A stretch of DNA of 64,000 bases from Planctomycetota bacterium (GTDB lineage Bacteria; Planctomycetota; UBA1135; GCA-002686595): NCBI GenBank assembly GCA_016709875.1, contig JADJLZ010000016.1:1-64000 (forward strand). The letters are read 5' to 3'. How positions within the stretch are numbered: position 1 is the first letter of the stretch; the number at the start of each line of letters is the position of its first letter. Positions 53,938 through 62,404 of the stretch are shown piece by piece. The notes under the pieces are model-generated. The model did no database searches and was not told the DNA's origin. It saw only the letters and a list, made by a program, of their open reading frames with translations. Both the position numbers and the translations under genes were made by a program.

Positions 53938-55090
53938 GCTTGGGGTACGTGGCGAGGACCCAGGCCTTCCACTGCGCCTCGAAGTCGAGCAAGTTCATCT
54001 CGTAGACCTGTTGCAGCGCCTCGCGGCCGGGCACCTTGTCCTTGAACTTCCTCACCAACTGCAGGAATTTCGGCGCGTCCTTGAAGATCAGGAAATCGAC
54101 GTAGCTCATCGAGACCGCATTCATCGGCAGGCTCAGCGAATCGGAGGTCTTCTGGAAGATCTCCGCGACCGAGGGCTGCTCGCCGGCAGCCACCATCTTG
54201 CGCACGGCGACCTTGAAGTGGCCGCTCTTGAAATCGACGTTGGTGTTCTGCTCCTGGAAGCAATAAGTGTCGCACAGGTTCCAGTAGCGGTCGGTGAACC
54301 AGTGCGCCAGCCCCTCGTCGGCCCAGCCGTACTTCTGGTTGCCGATCCAGGCCGCGGGTGCCTGCGCCGACATCAAGAGGTGCGTGACGTTGTGCACGAT
54401 GTTGCGGTGCAGGCGCTCGTCGCTCTGGAAGTTCTGCTTGTTGCCGCACAGCGAGTAGGTCGGGTGAATGCCCATGAGCTTCACGCCGCCGTGCCCGTTG
54501 ATGTCGCAGAACACGGTCGAGGCGACGTCCTGGTCGGAGGGCAGGTACCAGACCAGCACGCGAATCTTCTCGGCGAACTCGCGGTCCTTGACCTGCAGTG
54601 TCGCGGTGTAGTCGGTGTAGAGCTGCTCCAACCGGGTGAGGTACAGGTGCAGGGCCTGATGCTGCGTGACGAACTTCTTCTCGACCTTGAGCTTCTCGAG
54701 GTCCCAGGTGAGGACGAAGTGCGCGCTCTCGCCCTTGCACAGCGGCCGCTTCATCTTCTCGTCGAGGTACTTGAGCGAGATGCGGCGTTTCTCGAGCAGC
54801 TCCTTCTTCTTCGCCAGCGCGTCGACGATCTCCTGCGGCTTGCACTGCGGGCAGACGATCCAGCCTGTTCCGGCACACACGGGGCAGTCTGCGATCACGC
54901 TGCAGTACTCGACCGCGTCCTCGTCGATGTACAGGCGCTCCTCGGCCTGCTTGTCGTGCTCGGGACAGACCAGACGCCCGACGTTCTTGCACTTGGTGCA
55001 GATGCCGGCGCCGACAGGCTTCTCCTGCGCGCGCGCGAGGCCCGCCGTGCAGAGCAGCGCGAGCAACACGAGAAGCAGCACGCGAATCAT
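53933..55090 (-). CDS. Exported protein with degenerate gluzincin motif and zinc-ribbon cysteines
   Basis: 385 residues. Signal peptide MIRVLLLVLLALLCTAGLARA. The N-terminal region has four C-x2-C pairs (ICTKCKNV, CPVCAGTG, IVCPQCKP) like a DnaJ-type zinc ribbon. The C-terminal half reads NIVHNVTHLLMSA ... ADEGLAHWFTDRYW; the first His motif is HNxxH, so the catalytic Glu of HExxH is Asn. Metal may still bind, but proteolysis is doubtful. Starts just beyond the formimidoyltransferase stop. Confidence 0.65.
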   Translation of the reverse strand: MIRVLLLVLLALLCTAGLARAQEKPVGAGICTKCKNVGRLVCPEHDKQAEERLYIDEDAVEYCSVIADCPVCAGTGWIVCPQCKPQEIVDALAKKKELLEKRRISLKYLDEKMKRPLCKGESAHFVLTWDLEKLKVEKKFVTQHQALHLYLTRLEQLYTDYTATLQVKDREFAEKIRVLVWYLPSDQDVASTVFCDINGHGGVKLMGIHPTYSLCGNKQNFQSDERLHRNIVHNVTHLLMSAQAPAAWIGNQKYGWADEGLAHWFTDRYWNLCDTYCFQEQNTNVDFKSGHFKVAVRKMVAAGEQPSVAEIFQKTSDSLSLPMNAVSMSYVDFLIFKDAPKFLQLVRKFKDKVPGREALQQVYEMNLLDFEAQWKAWVLATYPKL

Positions 55091-55986
55091 CCGATCAGCT
55101 CCTCCACGACCTGCTTGCGCGCGTCGAAGCCCGCGAGGCGGATGCGTTCAGGGAGGCCCGCACTGATCGCCGCGCGCGGCGCGAGGCCGACGAGCTCGCT
55201 CTCGCGGATCGCGACGCCGCGCGAGCGGGCCAGGCCCTCGATCTCGCGGTAGACGCGCTCCAGGCCGGTGGCTTCGAAACTGCACACGTTCATGCTCACC
55301 TGCGCGCAGAGCTTGTCGTCGAGGAAGAAGCCCATGGCCTTGATGCCCGGCAAGCCGCCATCGCGCTCGCGGATCTTCTTGGCGATCTCCTTGGCCAGCG
55401 CGAGGTCCTGCGTCTCCAGGTTGACGTTGAAGGCGATCAGGAAGCTCCGCGCGCCGATGACGGTCGCTCCCGCGGTCGGGTGCAGCGACTTTTGCGGGCC
55501 CTCGTCGGGCGTGCGCGCGGGATCGCTCGCAACCGCCTCGCGCAGCTTCTCGAAGCCGATGTTGCGCACGTTGGGCAGGTTTCGCCGCTCGGGCTGTTTC
55601 GCAGCGGCCTCGTAGAAGTAGACCGGGATCTCGAGCTCGCGTCCGACGCGCGCACCGAGCGCGTGCGCGAGCCCCACGCACTCCGCCATGCTGCTGCCCT
55701 CGAGCGGCACGAAGGGCACGACATCGGTCGCGCCGATGCGCGGGTGCTCGCCCTGGTGCTGCGTCAGGTCGATCCGGTCGCGCGCGCAGGCGATCGCGCG
55801 AAAAGCCGCCTCACTCGCAGCCGCTGGCGCGCCCACGAAGGTGACCACGGCGCGGTTGTGGCTCGCATCCATGCTGTGGTCGATCAGCTTCACGCCGGGG
55901 ACGGCGCGGATCGCGACAAGGATCGATTCCAGGACCTCCGGGCGGCGGCCCTCGGAGAAATTCGGCACGCATTCGACGAGACTCAT
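55087..55986 (-). CDS. ftcD: Glutamate formimidoyltransferase
   Basis: 299 residues from ATG 55986. It transfers the formimino group of N-formimino-glutamate to tetrahydrofolate, the last step of this histidine-degradation route. Seen: SLVECVPNFSEGRRPEVLES, DHSMDASHNRAVVTFVG, QGEHPRIGATDVVPFVP and RSFLIAFNVNLET. The start overlaps the hutI stop (ATGA) and its stop overlaps the next gene's start. It gives THF-bound one-carbon units that the fhs product could also use. Confidence 0.93.
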   Translation of the reverse strand: MSLVECVPNFSEGRRPEVLESILVAIRAVPGVKLIDHSMDASHNRAVVTFVGAPAAASEAAFRAIACARDRIDLTQHQGEHPRIGATDVVPFVPLEGSSMAECVGLAHALGARVGRELEIPVYFYEAAAKQPERRNLPNVRNIGFEKLREAVASDPARTPDEGPQKSLHPTAGATVIGARSFLIAFNVNLETQDLALAKEIAKKIRERDGGLPGIKAMGFFLDDKLCAQVSMNVCSFEATGLERVYREIEGLARSRGVAIRESELVGLAPRAAISAGLPERIRLAGFDARKQVVEELIG

Positions 55987-57257
55987 GGCCTCCGATTGGA
56001 ACATGCGGGCTCGCGCCGGACCACCACGCGCCCGCGCTTGACCACCGCGCGCACCGGATTGCGACCCAGTTCGTACACCAGCTGGCGGTGGTGGGTGTGG
56101 TCGAGCACCAGCAGGTCGGCCTGCTTACCCGCCTCGAGCGTCCCGAGTTCGGCGCCGCGGCCGAGCGAGCAGGCGGCGTTGAGCGTCGCCGCCGTGAGCG
56201 CCTCCGCGGCGCTCATGCGGTAGCGCAGGGCGCCGAAGACGAGCACCTCGTGCATGCTCTGCAGGTAGCAGCTGCCCGGGTTGAAGTCGGTCGAGAGCGC
56301 CGGCGCGAGCCCCGCGTCGACCATGCGCCGGCCGGGCGCCTCGCGCTCCTGACGCAGGTAGATCGGCACGAGCGGACACAAGACGGGCACGACGCCCGCA
56401 GCGCCGAGCGCCTCGATGCCGCGCTCGTCGACGAACTCCAGGTGGTCGGCGCTGTCGGCGCCGAGCTCGGCAGCGAGCCGCGCGCCGCCGAGAGGCGTGA
56501 GCTGGTCTGCGTGCAGGCGCAGGCGCAGTCCGAGTTCGCGCGCGCGGGTGAGGATCCGGCGCGAGTCCTCGAGGCCGAAGACGTGGCTCTCGGTGAAGAT
56601 GTCGCAGTACTCGGCGATCCCCTGCGCGTGCACCGCGGGCAGCATCTCCTCGACCAGGAGCTTCACGTAATCGGCCTTGCGCGCGCGGTACTCCTCCGGC
56701 ACGTCGTGCGCGCCGAGGAAGGTCGGCACGACCTCGATCGGATGCAGGCGCTGCGCCTCGCGCAAGACCTCCAGGCACTTCAGCTCCTCGTCCAGCGCCA
56801 GCCCGTAGCCCGTCTTGCACTCGACGGTCGTCGTGCCCAGCTCGAGGAAGCGGTCGAGGCGCACGAGCAACAGCGCGAGCAGCTCCTCCTTCGAGCTCCC
56901 GCGCACGCCGCGCACGCTGGAGAGGATCCCGCCACCCGCGAGCGCGATCTCGACATAGGTCGCGCCGCGCGTGCGCTGCTCGAATTCGTCCTCGCGTGTC
57001 CCGGCGAAGACCGGGTGCGTGTGCGCGTCGACGAAACCGGGCACGACCAGTCCGCCGCGCGCGTCGAGGCGCTCGCGCGGCGTGTGACGCGCGAGCAGCT
57101 CGGCTTCCGGCCCGAGCTCCAGGATCCGTCCCCCATCGATCGCGATCGCGCAGCCCGTGCGTACCTGGATCCGCCCCAGTTCGGAGCCGCCGCGGGCGCG
57201 CACCCCCAGCGGGGTCGCGCATTCGCCCACGCCGGTGACGAGGAGGTCGATCTGCAT
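55983..57257 (-). CDS. hutI: Imidazolonepropionase
   Basis: 424 residues. It hydrolyses imidazolone propionate to N-formimino-glutamate. Amidohydrolase metal site: VPGFVDAHTHPVFAG, with HADQLTPLGGA, SADHLEFV and STDFNPGSC. Length is normal. First gene of a two- or three-gene operon; hutU and hutH are not in the window. Confidence 0.95.
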   Translation of the reverse strand: MQIDLLVTGVGECATPLGVRARGGSELGRIQVRTGCAIAIDGGRILELGPEAELLARHTPRERLDARGGLVVPGFVDAHTHPVFAGTREDEFEQRTRGATYVEIALAGGGILSSVRGVRGSSKEELLALLLVRLDRFLELGTTTVECKTGYGLALDEELKCLEVLREAQRLHPIEVVPTFLGAHDVPEEYRARKADYVKLLVEEMLPAVHAQGIAEYCDIFTESHVFGLEDSRRILTRARELGLRLRLHADQLTPLGGARLAAELGADSADHLEFVDERGIEALGAAGVVPVLCPLVPIYLRQEREAPGRRMVDAGLAPALSTDFNPGSCYLQSMHEVLVFGALRYRMSAAEALTAATLNAACSLGRGAELGTLEAGKQADLLVLDHTHHRQLVYELGRNPVRAVVKRGRVVVRREPACSNRRP

Positions 57258-57304
57258 GCGCCGAAGGTAGCGTCCCGCGCCGAAGGCGCGATAGACTGCA
57301 TCGG

Positions 57305-59077
57305 ATGTCTCCCACGCCCCTGGTGCGCGCCGCGACCAACCTCGGTTTCGTGCTGCTCCTTGGCTACACCGCCTGGCAAGGCCATCGCGGCGAGGCCGTG
57401 CTCGACTCGCAGCTCGGATTCCACCTGCGCGAGTGCGCGCAGGAGCACGGGATCGACTTCCACCACCAGAACGCGGTGCTCGATCCCAAGCTCGACAACA
57501 TCGCGGTGCAGATCGCGGGGCTGGGCGCTGCGGTCTCGGTCGTCGACGCCGACGGCGACGGCTGGGCCGACCTCTACACCACCACCAGCCTCTTCGGCGC
57601 GAAGAACGCGCTCTACATCAACCAACACGACGGCACGTTTCGCGACCGCGGCAGCGAGGCCGGCCTCGCCGACGTCAACTTGCCCGGCGAGGGCGCGTCG
57701 ATGGGCAGCATCTGGGCCGACTACGACAACGACGGTCGGCCGGACTGCTTCCTCTACAAGTACGGCTACGCGCAGCTCTTCCACAACGACGGAAACCTGC
57801 ACTTCAGCGACGTGACGCAGGCCGCGGGACTGCGCCGCTGGACCAACACCAACGGCGCCTGCTGGATCGACTACGACCGCGACGGCCTGCTCGACCTGTA
57901 CGTGACGGGCTATTTCCGCGAGGACGTCGACCTGTGGAACTTGAAGACTACCCGCATCATGCAGGACAGCTTCGAGTTCGCCACGAACGGCGGGCACCGC
58001 CACTTCTACCGCAACCTCGGCGGCGGACGCTTCGAGGAGGTCACCGACAAGCTCGGAGTCGACAGCACGCGCTGGGCGCTGGCGGTCGCCGCCGCGGACA
58101 TGAACGGCGATGGCTGGCCGGATCTGTACGTGGCCAACGACTACGGCACCGAGGAGCTGTTCCTGAACCAGAAGGGCGAGCGCTTCGAGCGCGCGCAGAA
58201 CATCGGCCTCGACGAGAGTTCGAAGAGCGGCATGTCGGTCGCGCTGGGCGACATCCAGAACGATGGCACGCTGGGCGCGTTCGTGACGAACATCTCGAAG
58301 CGCGGATACCTGTTCCAAGGCAACAACCTGCGCCTGAACCTGCTCGCGCGCGGGCTGGGCCTGAACAATGTCTCCGAGGGCCAGGTCCTGGACTGCGGCT
58401 GGGCCTGGGGCTCGCAGTTCGGCGACGTCGACAACGACGGACGCCAGGACCTGGTCGTGCTCAACGGCTTCGTCTCGGGCAACCAGAAGCGCGACGAGTA
58501 CTGGTACGACATGACCAAACTCGCGGCCGCGTCCGGTGAGCTGGCCGAGGACGCCGCCAGCTGGCCCGACCAGGGCGACCGCGGCCTCTCGGGCTACGAA
58601 CCCTCGCGCCTGCTGCTGAACGAGTCCACGACCAGTGGCAAGAAGCGCGTGACGAAGTTCACCGACGTGGCGCTGCAGGCCGGCATGGACGATCTGCTCG
58701 ACGGCCGCGCGGTCTCGATGGCCGACTTCTTCCACAAGGGCAAGCTCGACCTCGTCGTCGCAAACCAGCAGGGACCGCTGCTGTTCTACGAGAACACCGT
58801 CGATCCCAAGCGGCACTGGATCCAGTTCGAACTCGAGGGCACGCGCTCCAACCGCGAAGCGATCGGTGCGCAACTGACGCTCTCCTTTGGGGGCGTGCGC
58901 ACCGCGCAGGCCGTGCTCGCGGGCAGCGGATTCTGCAGCCAGAACGACCTCGTGCTGCACTACGGCCTGGGCGCGAATGACGCCGTCGAAAAAGCCGTGA
59001 TCCGCTGGCCGAGCGGCGCGGAGCAGACGATCGAGGCCCCGGCGATCGACCAGCGCCACCACGTGAAGGAACCCTGA
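57305..59077 (+). CDS. CRTAC1 family FG-GAP protein with ASPIC/UnbV domain
   Basis: 590 residues. An N-terminal hydrophobic segment (LGFVLLLGYTAWQ) anchors or exports it. It has FG-GAP repeats with Ca loops (VDADGDGWADLYT, DYDNDGRPDCFLY, DYDRDGLLDLYV, DMNGDGWPDLYV, DVDNDGRQDLVV). The C-terminal ASPIC/UnbV domain reads HWIQFELEGTRSNREAIGAQ and VIRWPSGAEQTIEAP. Cell-surface; function unknown. Paired with the next gene in many genomes. Confidence 0.9.
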   Translation: MSPTPLVRAATNLGFVLLLGYTAWQGHRGEAVLDSQLGFHLRECAQEHGIDFHHQNAVLDPKLDNIAVQIAGLGAAVSVVDADGDGWADLYTTTSLFGAKNALYINQHDGTFRDRGSEAGLADVNLPGEGASMGSIWADYDNDGRPDCFLYKYGYAQLFHNDGNLHFSDVTQAAGLRRWTNTNGACWIDYDRDGLLDLYVTGYFREDVDLWNLKTTRIMQDSFEFATNGGHRHFYRNLGGGRFEEVTDKLGVDSTRWALAVAAADMNGDGWPDLYVANDYGTEELFLNQKGERFERAQNIGLDESSKSGMSVALGDIQNDGTLGAFVTNISKRGYLFQGNNLRLNLLARGLGLNNVSEGQVLDCGWAWGSQFGDVDNDGRQDLVVLNGFVSGNQKRDEYWYDMTKLAAASGELAEDAASWPDQGDRGLSGYEPSRLLLNESTTSGKKRVTKFTDVALQAGMDDLLDGRAVSMADFFHKGKLDLVVANQQGPLLFYENTVDPKRHWIQFELEGTRSNREAIGAQLTLSFGGVRTAQAVLAGSGFCSQNDLVLHYGLGANDAVEKAVIRWPSGAEQTIEAPAIDQRHHVKEP

Positions 59078-59080
59078 GCG

Positions 59081-59938
59081 ATGACCGCACCGCAGAAGAA
59101 GGGCATCGATCCGCGCTGGCTCTCAGGCTCGCTCCTGACGCTGATCCTCGTCGTCGGGCAGTGGAAGTACCAGATCCTGGGCGACGACTACACCGGCTGG
59201 GTGATCGCCTTCGCGGTCGCGATCGCGGCGGAACTCACACTCTACAAGCTCCACTCGGGCGGCTTTCCCAACCTGCTCTCCGCCTACATCAGCGGCAACA
59301 GCGTCGTGATCTTGCTCAAACCCCAGGGCGACCTGCTCTGGCCCTTCGCCATGGCTTCGCTGCTCTCGATCGTGTCGAAGTACGTGTTGCGCTACGACGG
59401 TCGGCATCTTTGGAACCCGACCAACTTCGGGATCTGCGCTCTGCTTCTGCTGGCGCCCTCGAAGGTCAGCATCCTCTCCCACCAGTGGGGCAACGACATC
59501 GGCGTGCTGATTGCGATCTGGGCCGTGGGGCTGCTGGTCGTCGTGCGCGCGCGAGTCTGGCACCTGACCGTCGGCTACCTGACGCTCTTCACGGCGCTCG
59601 CGTGGGTGCGCACGCTCTTCAATCACCACCCCTTCGCGGCCGAGTGGGGCCCGATCACCGGGCCGATGTACACGCTCTTCGTGTTCTTCATGGTCACGGA
59701 CCCGCGCACGATCGTCACGGGACGTGCGAAGCAGCTGCTCGTACTGCTCGGGATCGCGCTGCTCGAATGCGCGATCCGCATGCTGGTGGACGCCGAGCAG
59801 CTCTCGGGCGACAGCCCGTTGGCGATCGCACCGGGGATGTTCGCGCTGTTCTTCCTCGGTCCGGTCGCGCTCTGGTGGCAGCTGCGCGGGAAACGCCGCG
59901 AGCGGCTCGAGTCCCCCGCTCTCGCGACCGCGGCCTAG
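59081..59938 (+). CDS. RnfD/NqrB-like membrane protein
   Basis: 285 residues, about eight membrane helices. The signature KYVLRYDGRHLWNPTNFGI matches the flavin-linked region of RnfD/NqrB, and FMVTDPRTIVTGRAKQ is typical of the stand-alone form. No other Rnf or Nqr subunits are near. It starts four bases after the CRTAC1 stop, so the two are a unit. Confidence 0.82.
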   Translation: MTAPQKKGIDPRWLSGSLLTLILVVGQWKYQILGDDYTGWVIAFAVAIAAELTLYKLHSGGFPNLLSAYISGNSVVILLKPQGDLLWPFAMASLLSIVSKYVLRYDGRHLWNPTNFGICALLLLAPSKVSILSHQWGNDIGVLIAIWAVGLLVVVRARVWHLTVGYLTLFTALAWVRTLFNHHPFAAEWGPITGPMYTLFVFFMVTDPRTIVTGRAKQLLVLLGIALLECAIRMLVDAEQLSGDSPLAIAPGMFALFFLGPVALWWQLRGKRRERLESPALATAA

Positions 59939-59944
59939 CGGCCG
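59931..59944. terminator. Short hairpin between convergent genes
   Basis: Stem CGGCC / GGCCG with loop TAGC covers the RnfD-like stop and the space before the stop of the next minus-strand gene. Weak. Confidence 0.3.
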
Positions 59945-61360
59945 TCAGCGCCGGCGCGCGACGGCGATCAGCGAGGTCCCGCCCCAGGGGAGGAAGCGGT
60001 CGATGCGCCGGATCCACCACACGTTCAAGTTGAGGATCTTGAGCTGCAGCCGGCTGAAATTGCGCCGCCGCAGGACCTTGCCGTTCCACCACCAGCCGGG
60101 CGAGGTGACGCGGTTGAACTCGAACAGCTCCTGCATCTCGAAGCCGTTGCGGTCCATCGCGGCGCGCAGCGTCTCGCGCGTGTAGCGCCGTACGTGGCCG
60201 AGCGCCTCGTCGAGCGTGCCGTACAACCCGGGCCCGCGCGGCACGAGGATGATCGCGCGACCGCCCGGCTCGAGCGCGCTGCGGATGTTCGAGAGCGCGG
60301 CGTCCTCGTCGGCGAGGTGCTCGAGCACGTTCAGGCACACGACCGTGTCGTACTTTCCCGCGAGCGGCTCGAAATCGGCGCTCAGCGTCAGGTCGAGCTT
60401 GCGCACGTCGAGATAGGGCCGGCCGTCGAAGCCGCGCTCGAGGAAGTCGAGGTAGTGCGGATTGATGTCGGTCGCGGTGTAGCGGTCGCGCGGGCACAGC
60501 TGGCGCGTCATGTTGCCGATGCCCGAGCCGATCTCGAGCACGCGCGCGCCGAGGAAGGGCCGCACCGTGTTCGCCATCCAGCGGTTGAACTTCGGCACGT
60601 TCGACATCCGCACGAGGATCTTCGAGCCGTACTCGTCGTCCTTGTAGATGTCGTCGACGAGCCACCAGTGGACCATCGCCCAGAAGGCGTGCCAGGCGTC
60701 CAGCGGCCCGATCTTCTTGCCTTCCTCGTAGGTGCGACCCGAGTAGGAGATCGGCACTTCGTAGATGCGCGCGCCGCGCTTCTGGAGCTTGAACGTGATC
60801 TCGGGCTCGAAGCGGAAATCGTTCGAGCGCAGCGGAATCGACTGCAGGAGCGAGGTGCGCACGGCCTTGTAGCAGGTCTCCATGTCGGAGAGGTTGAGGT
60901 CCGTGAGCACGTTGCAGATCGTCGTCAGCAGCCGGTTCCCGAGCGTGTGGCGGTAGTACAGGACGCGCCGGTACTCGCCCGCGAGGAAGCGCGAGCCGAA
61001 GACCGCGTCCGCCGCGTCGCGCACGAAGGGCACGAGCAGCTTGGGCAGGTCGGCCGGGTCGTACTCCAGATCGGCGTCCTGGATCACCGTCACGCTGCCC
61101 TTGGCGAGCGCGATCCCGGTGCGCACCGCGGCGCCCTTGCCGCCGTTGCGCTCGTGCTCGACGTAGGTGACGCGCTCGGGGTTGGCCGCTGCGATCTCGC
61201 GCAGGATCTCGCGCGTCCCGTCCTTGGAGCCGTCGTCGACCACGATCAGGTCCAGGCGCTCGAGCAGCGGGCTCTCGACCGCCAGGACGCGCCGGATCGA
61301 CTCGCGCACGAGGTAGCGCTCGTTGTAGACGGGCATCACGACCGAGAGCGAGAGGCGCAT
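59945..61360 (-). CDS. Fused GT2 glycosyltransferase and SAM-dependent methyltransferase
   Basis: 471 residues. Residues 1-240 are a GT-A/GT2 dolichyl-phosphate-mannose-synthase-like domain (SVVMPVYNERYLVRESIRR, DLIVVDDGSKDGTREI, VIQDADLEYDP, DMETCYKAVR). Residues about 265-430 are a class I methyltransferase (RVLEIGSGIGNMTRQL, VVCLNVLEHLADEDAAL, AIILVPRGPGLYG). Both active regions look complete. It may make or modify a lipid-linked sugar. Confidence 0.88.
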   Translation of the reverse strand: MRLSLSVVMPVYNERYLVRESIRRVLAVESPLLERLDLIVVDDGSKDGTREILREIAAANPERVTYVEHERNGGKGAAVRTGIALAKGSVTVIQDADLEYDPADLPKLLVPFVRDAADAVFGSRFLAGEYRRVLYYRHTLGNRLLTTICNVLTDLNLSDMETCYKAVRTSLLQSIPLRSNDFRFEPEITFKLQKRGARIYEVPISYSGRTYEEGKKIGPLDAWHAFWAMVHWWLVDDIYKDDEYGSKILVRMSNVPKFNRWMANTVRPFLGARVLEIGSGIGNMTRQLCPRDRYTATDINPHYLDFLERGFDGRPYLDVRKLDLTLSADFEPLAGKYDTVVCLNVLEHLADEDAALSNIRSALEPGGRAIILVPRGPGLYGTLDEALGHVRRYTRETLRAAMDRNGFEMQELFEFNRVTSPGWWWNGKVLRRRNFSRLQLKILNLNVWWIRRIDRFLPWGGTSLIAVARRR

Positions 61361-61424
61361 GGGGGGCGCTCAAGCTAGCAAGCGCGCCGCCCGGGCTACA
61401 GCCGCGTTTTCCGCGGTCTTGGGT

Positions 61425-62189
61425 TCAGCCCGCCAGCGCGGCGCGCGGGCTGCCGGCGGACTCGAGCCGCTCGGCGATGCGCGCGCGGATCCGGCGGCGC
61501 GCGCGGAAGAGGATCATCTTCATGTTCGAGAGCCCCACACTCAGGCGCTTGCAGGCCGCGGCATACGACAGCCCTTGCACCTCGATCATGTCGAGCGCCT
61601 GCCGGTCGCGCGGCGAGAGCTGCTCGTAGGCCTCGGCGTACTGCGAGAGCACGATCATCCAGGCCGCGAGCACCGAGCGCTGGTCCTCGCCCCGCACGAG
61701 CTCCTCGGTCGGAGTTCCGCGCGGATCACGCGGCTCGCAGACACCCTCGGGCAGGGCCTGCAGCGAGGTGCGCTCGCGCCGGATGCAGGAGCGCCGCAGC
61801 AGGTTCGTCGCGATCGTGTGCGTCCAGACCCGGAAACTGCGCGCGTGCTCGTCGCGGAAGCTCTCGGCGTAGCGGTAGACGTTGACCAGGGTGTCCTGCA
61901 CCAGCTCGGCCGGATCGATCAGGCCGCGCATCCGGCCGGCGCCCGAGAGCAGCAGCTCAACCCAGGAGGCGAGTTCGGCGTGGGCGAATTCGTAGAGGGC
62001 CGCGAAGGCTGCTTCCTCGCGCCCGTCCCGGAAGAGCGCCATCAGGGCCGTCTCGAGCCGGGCCCGGCCGAGTTCGCGGGTCTCGCCAGGGAGCAGACTC
62101 AGGCTGACGCCTCGCTCGCGCAGGCGGCCGAGGATCGTGGCGTTGTGCGGGAGCGGACCGAGGCTGTCGGAGGTGGGGACCTGGATCAT
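61425..62189 (-). CDS. ECF-type RNA polymerase sigma factor with N-terminal extension
   Basis: 254 residues. Sigma regions are late in the chain: region 2 around AELVQDTLVNVYRYAESFRD and FRVWTHTIATNLLRRSC, region 4 around QLSPRDRQALDMIEVQGLSY, ACKRLSVGLSNMKMILFRAR. The first 90 residues are an additional helical domain. No anti-sigma gene is adjacent. The class is unclear. Confidence 0.8.
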   Translation of the reverse strand: MIQVPTSDSLGPLPHNATILGRLRERGVSLSLLPGETRELGRARLETALMALFRDGREEAAFAALYEFAHAELASWVELLLSGAGRMRGLIDPAELVQDTLVNVYRYAESFRDEHARSFRVWTHTIATNLLRRSCIRRERTSLQALPEGVCEPRDPRGTPTEELVRGEDQRSVLAAWMIVLSQYAEAYEQLSPRDRQALDMIEVQGLSYAAACKRLSVGLSNMKMILFRARRRIRARIAERLESAGSPRAALAG

Positions 62190-62404
62190 GCCGGCCCGAA
62201 ATGCACGGCATGTGCCAGCGGGAAAAAAACTCTCACAGTGTTCAGCCCAAGTGCTTGTTTGGATTCGAGTTGTGTAGTCCGAACCAGTCAGGAGAGCTGG
62301 CTCTGGGACGCATGGCCGTTCCGAAACCGTAACAGGCCTCCCCCGAGCTTCACCCCCCCGACCGGGGCGACCGATGCCTCGGACCGGTATCTTGCTACCC
62401 CCCC
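62190..62404. other. Divergent intergenic region, ECF sigma and CBS protein
   Basis: About 215 bases with lower GC in the middle and an A-run (about 62223-62229) near the sigma start. It must hold two divergent promoters; no consensus element stands out. Confidence 0.35.

Noticed and set aside
55087..57257. Complete histidine-utilisation operon
   Set aside because: Only hutI and the formimidoyltransferase are present; hutH and hutU are not in the window.
59081..59938. Rnf or Nqr ion-pumping complex
   Set aside because: Only one RnfD/NqrB-like subunit is encoded and the other subunits are absent.
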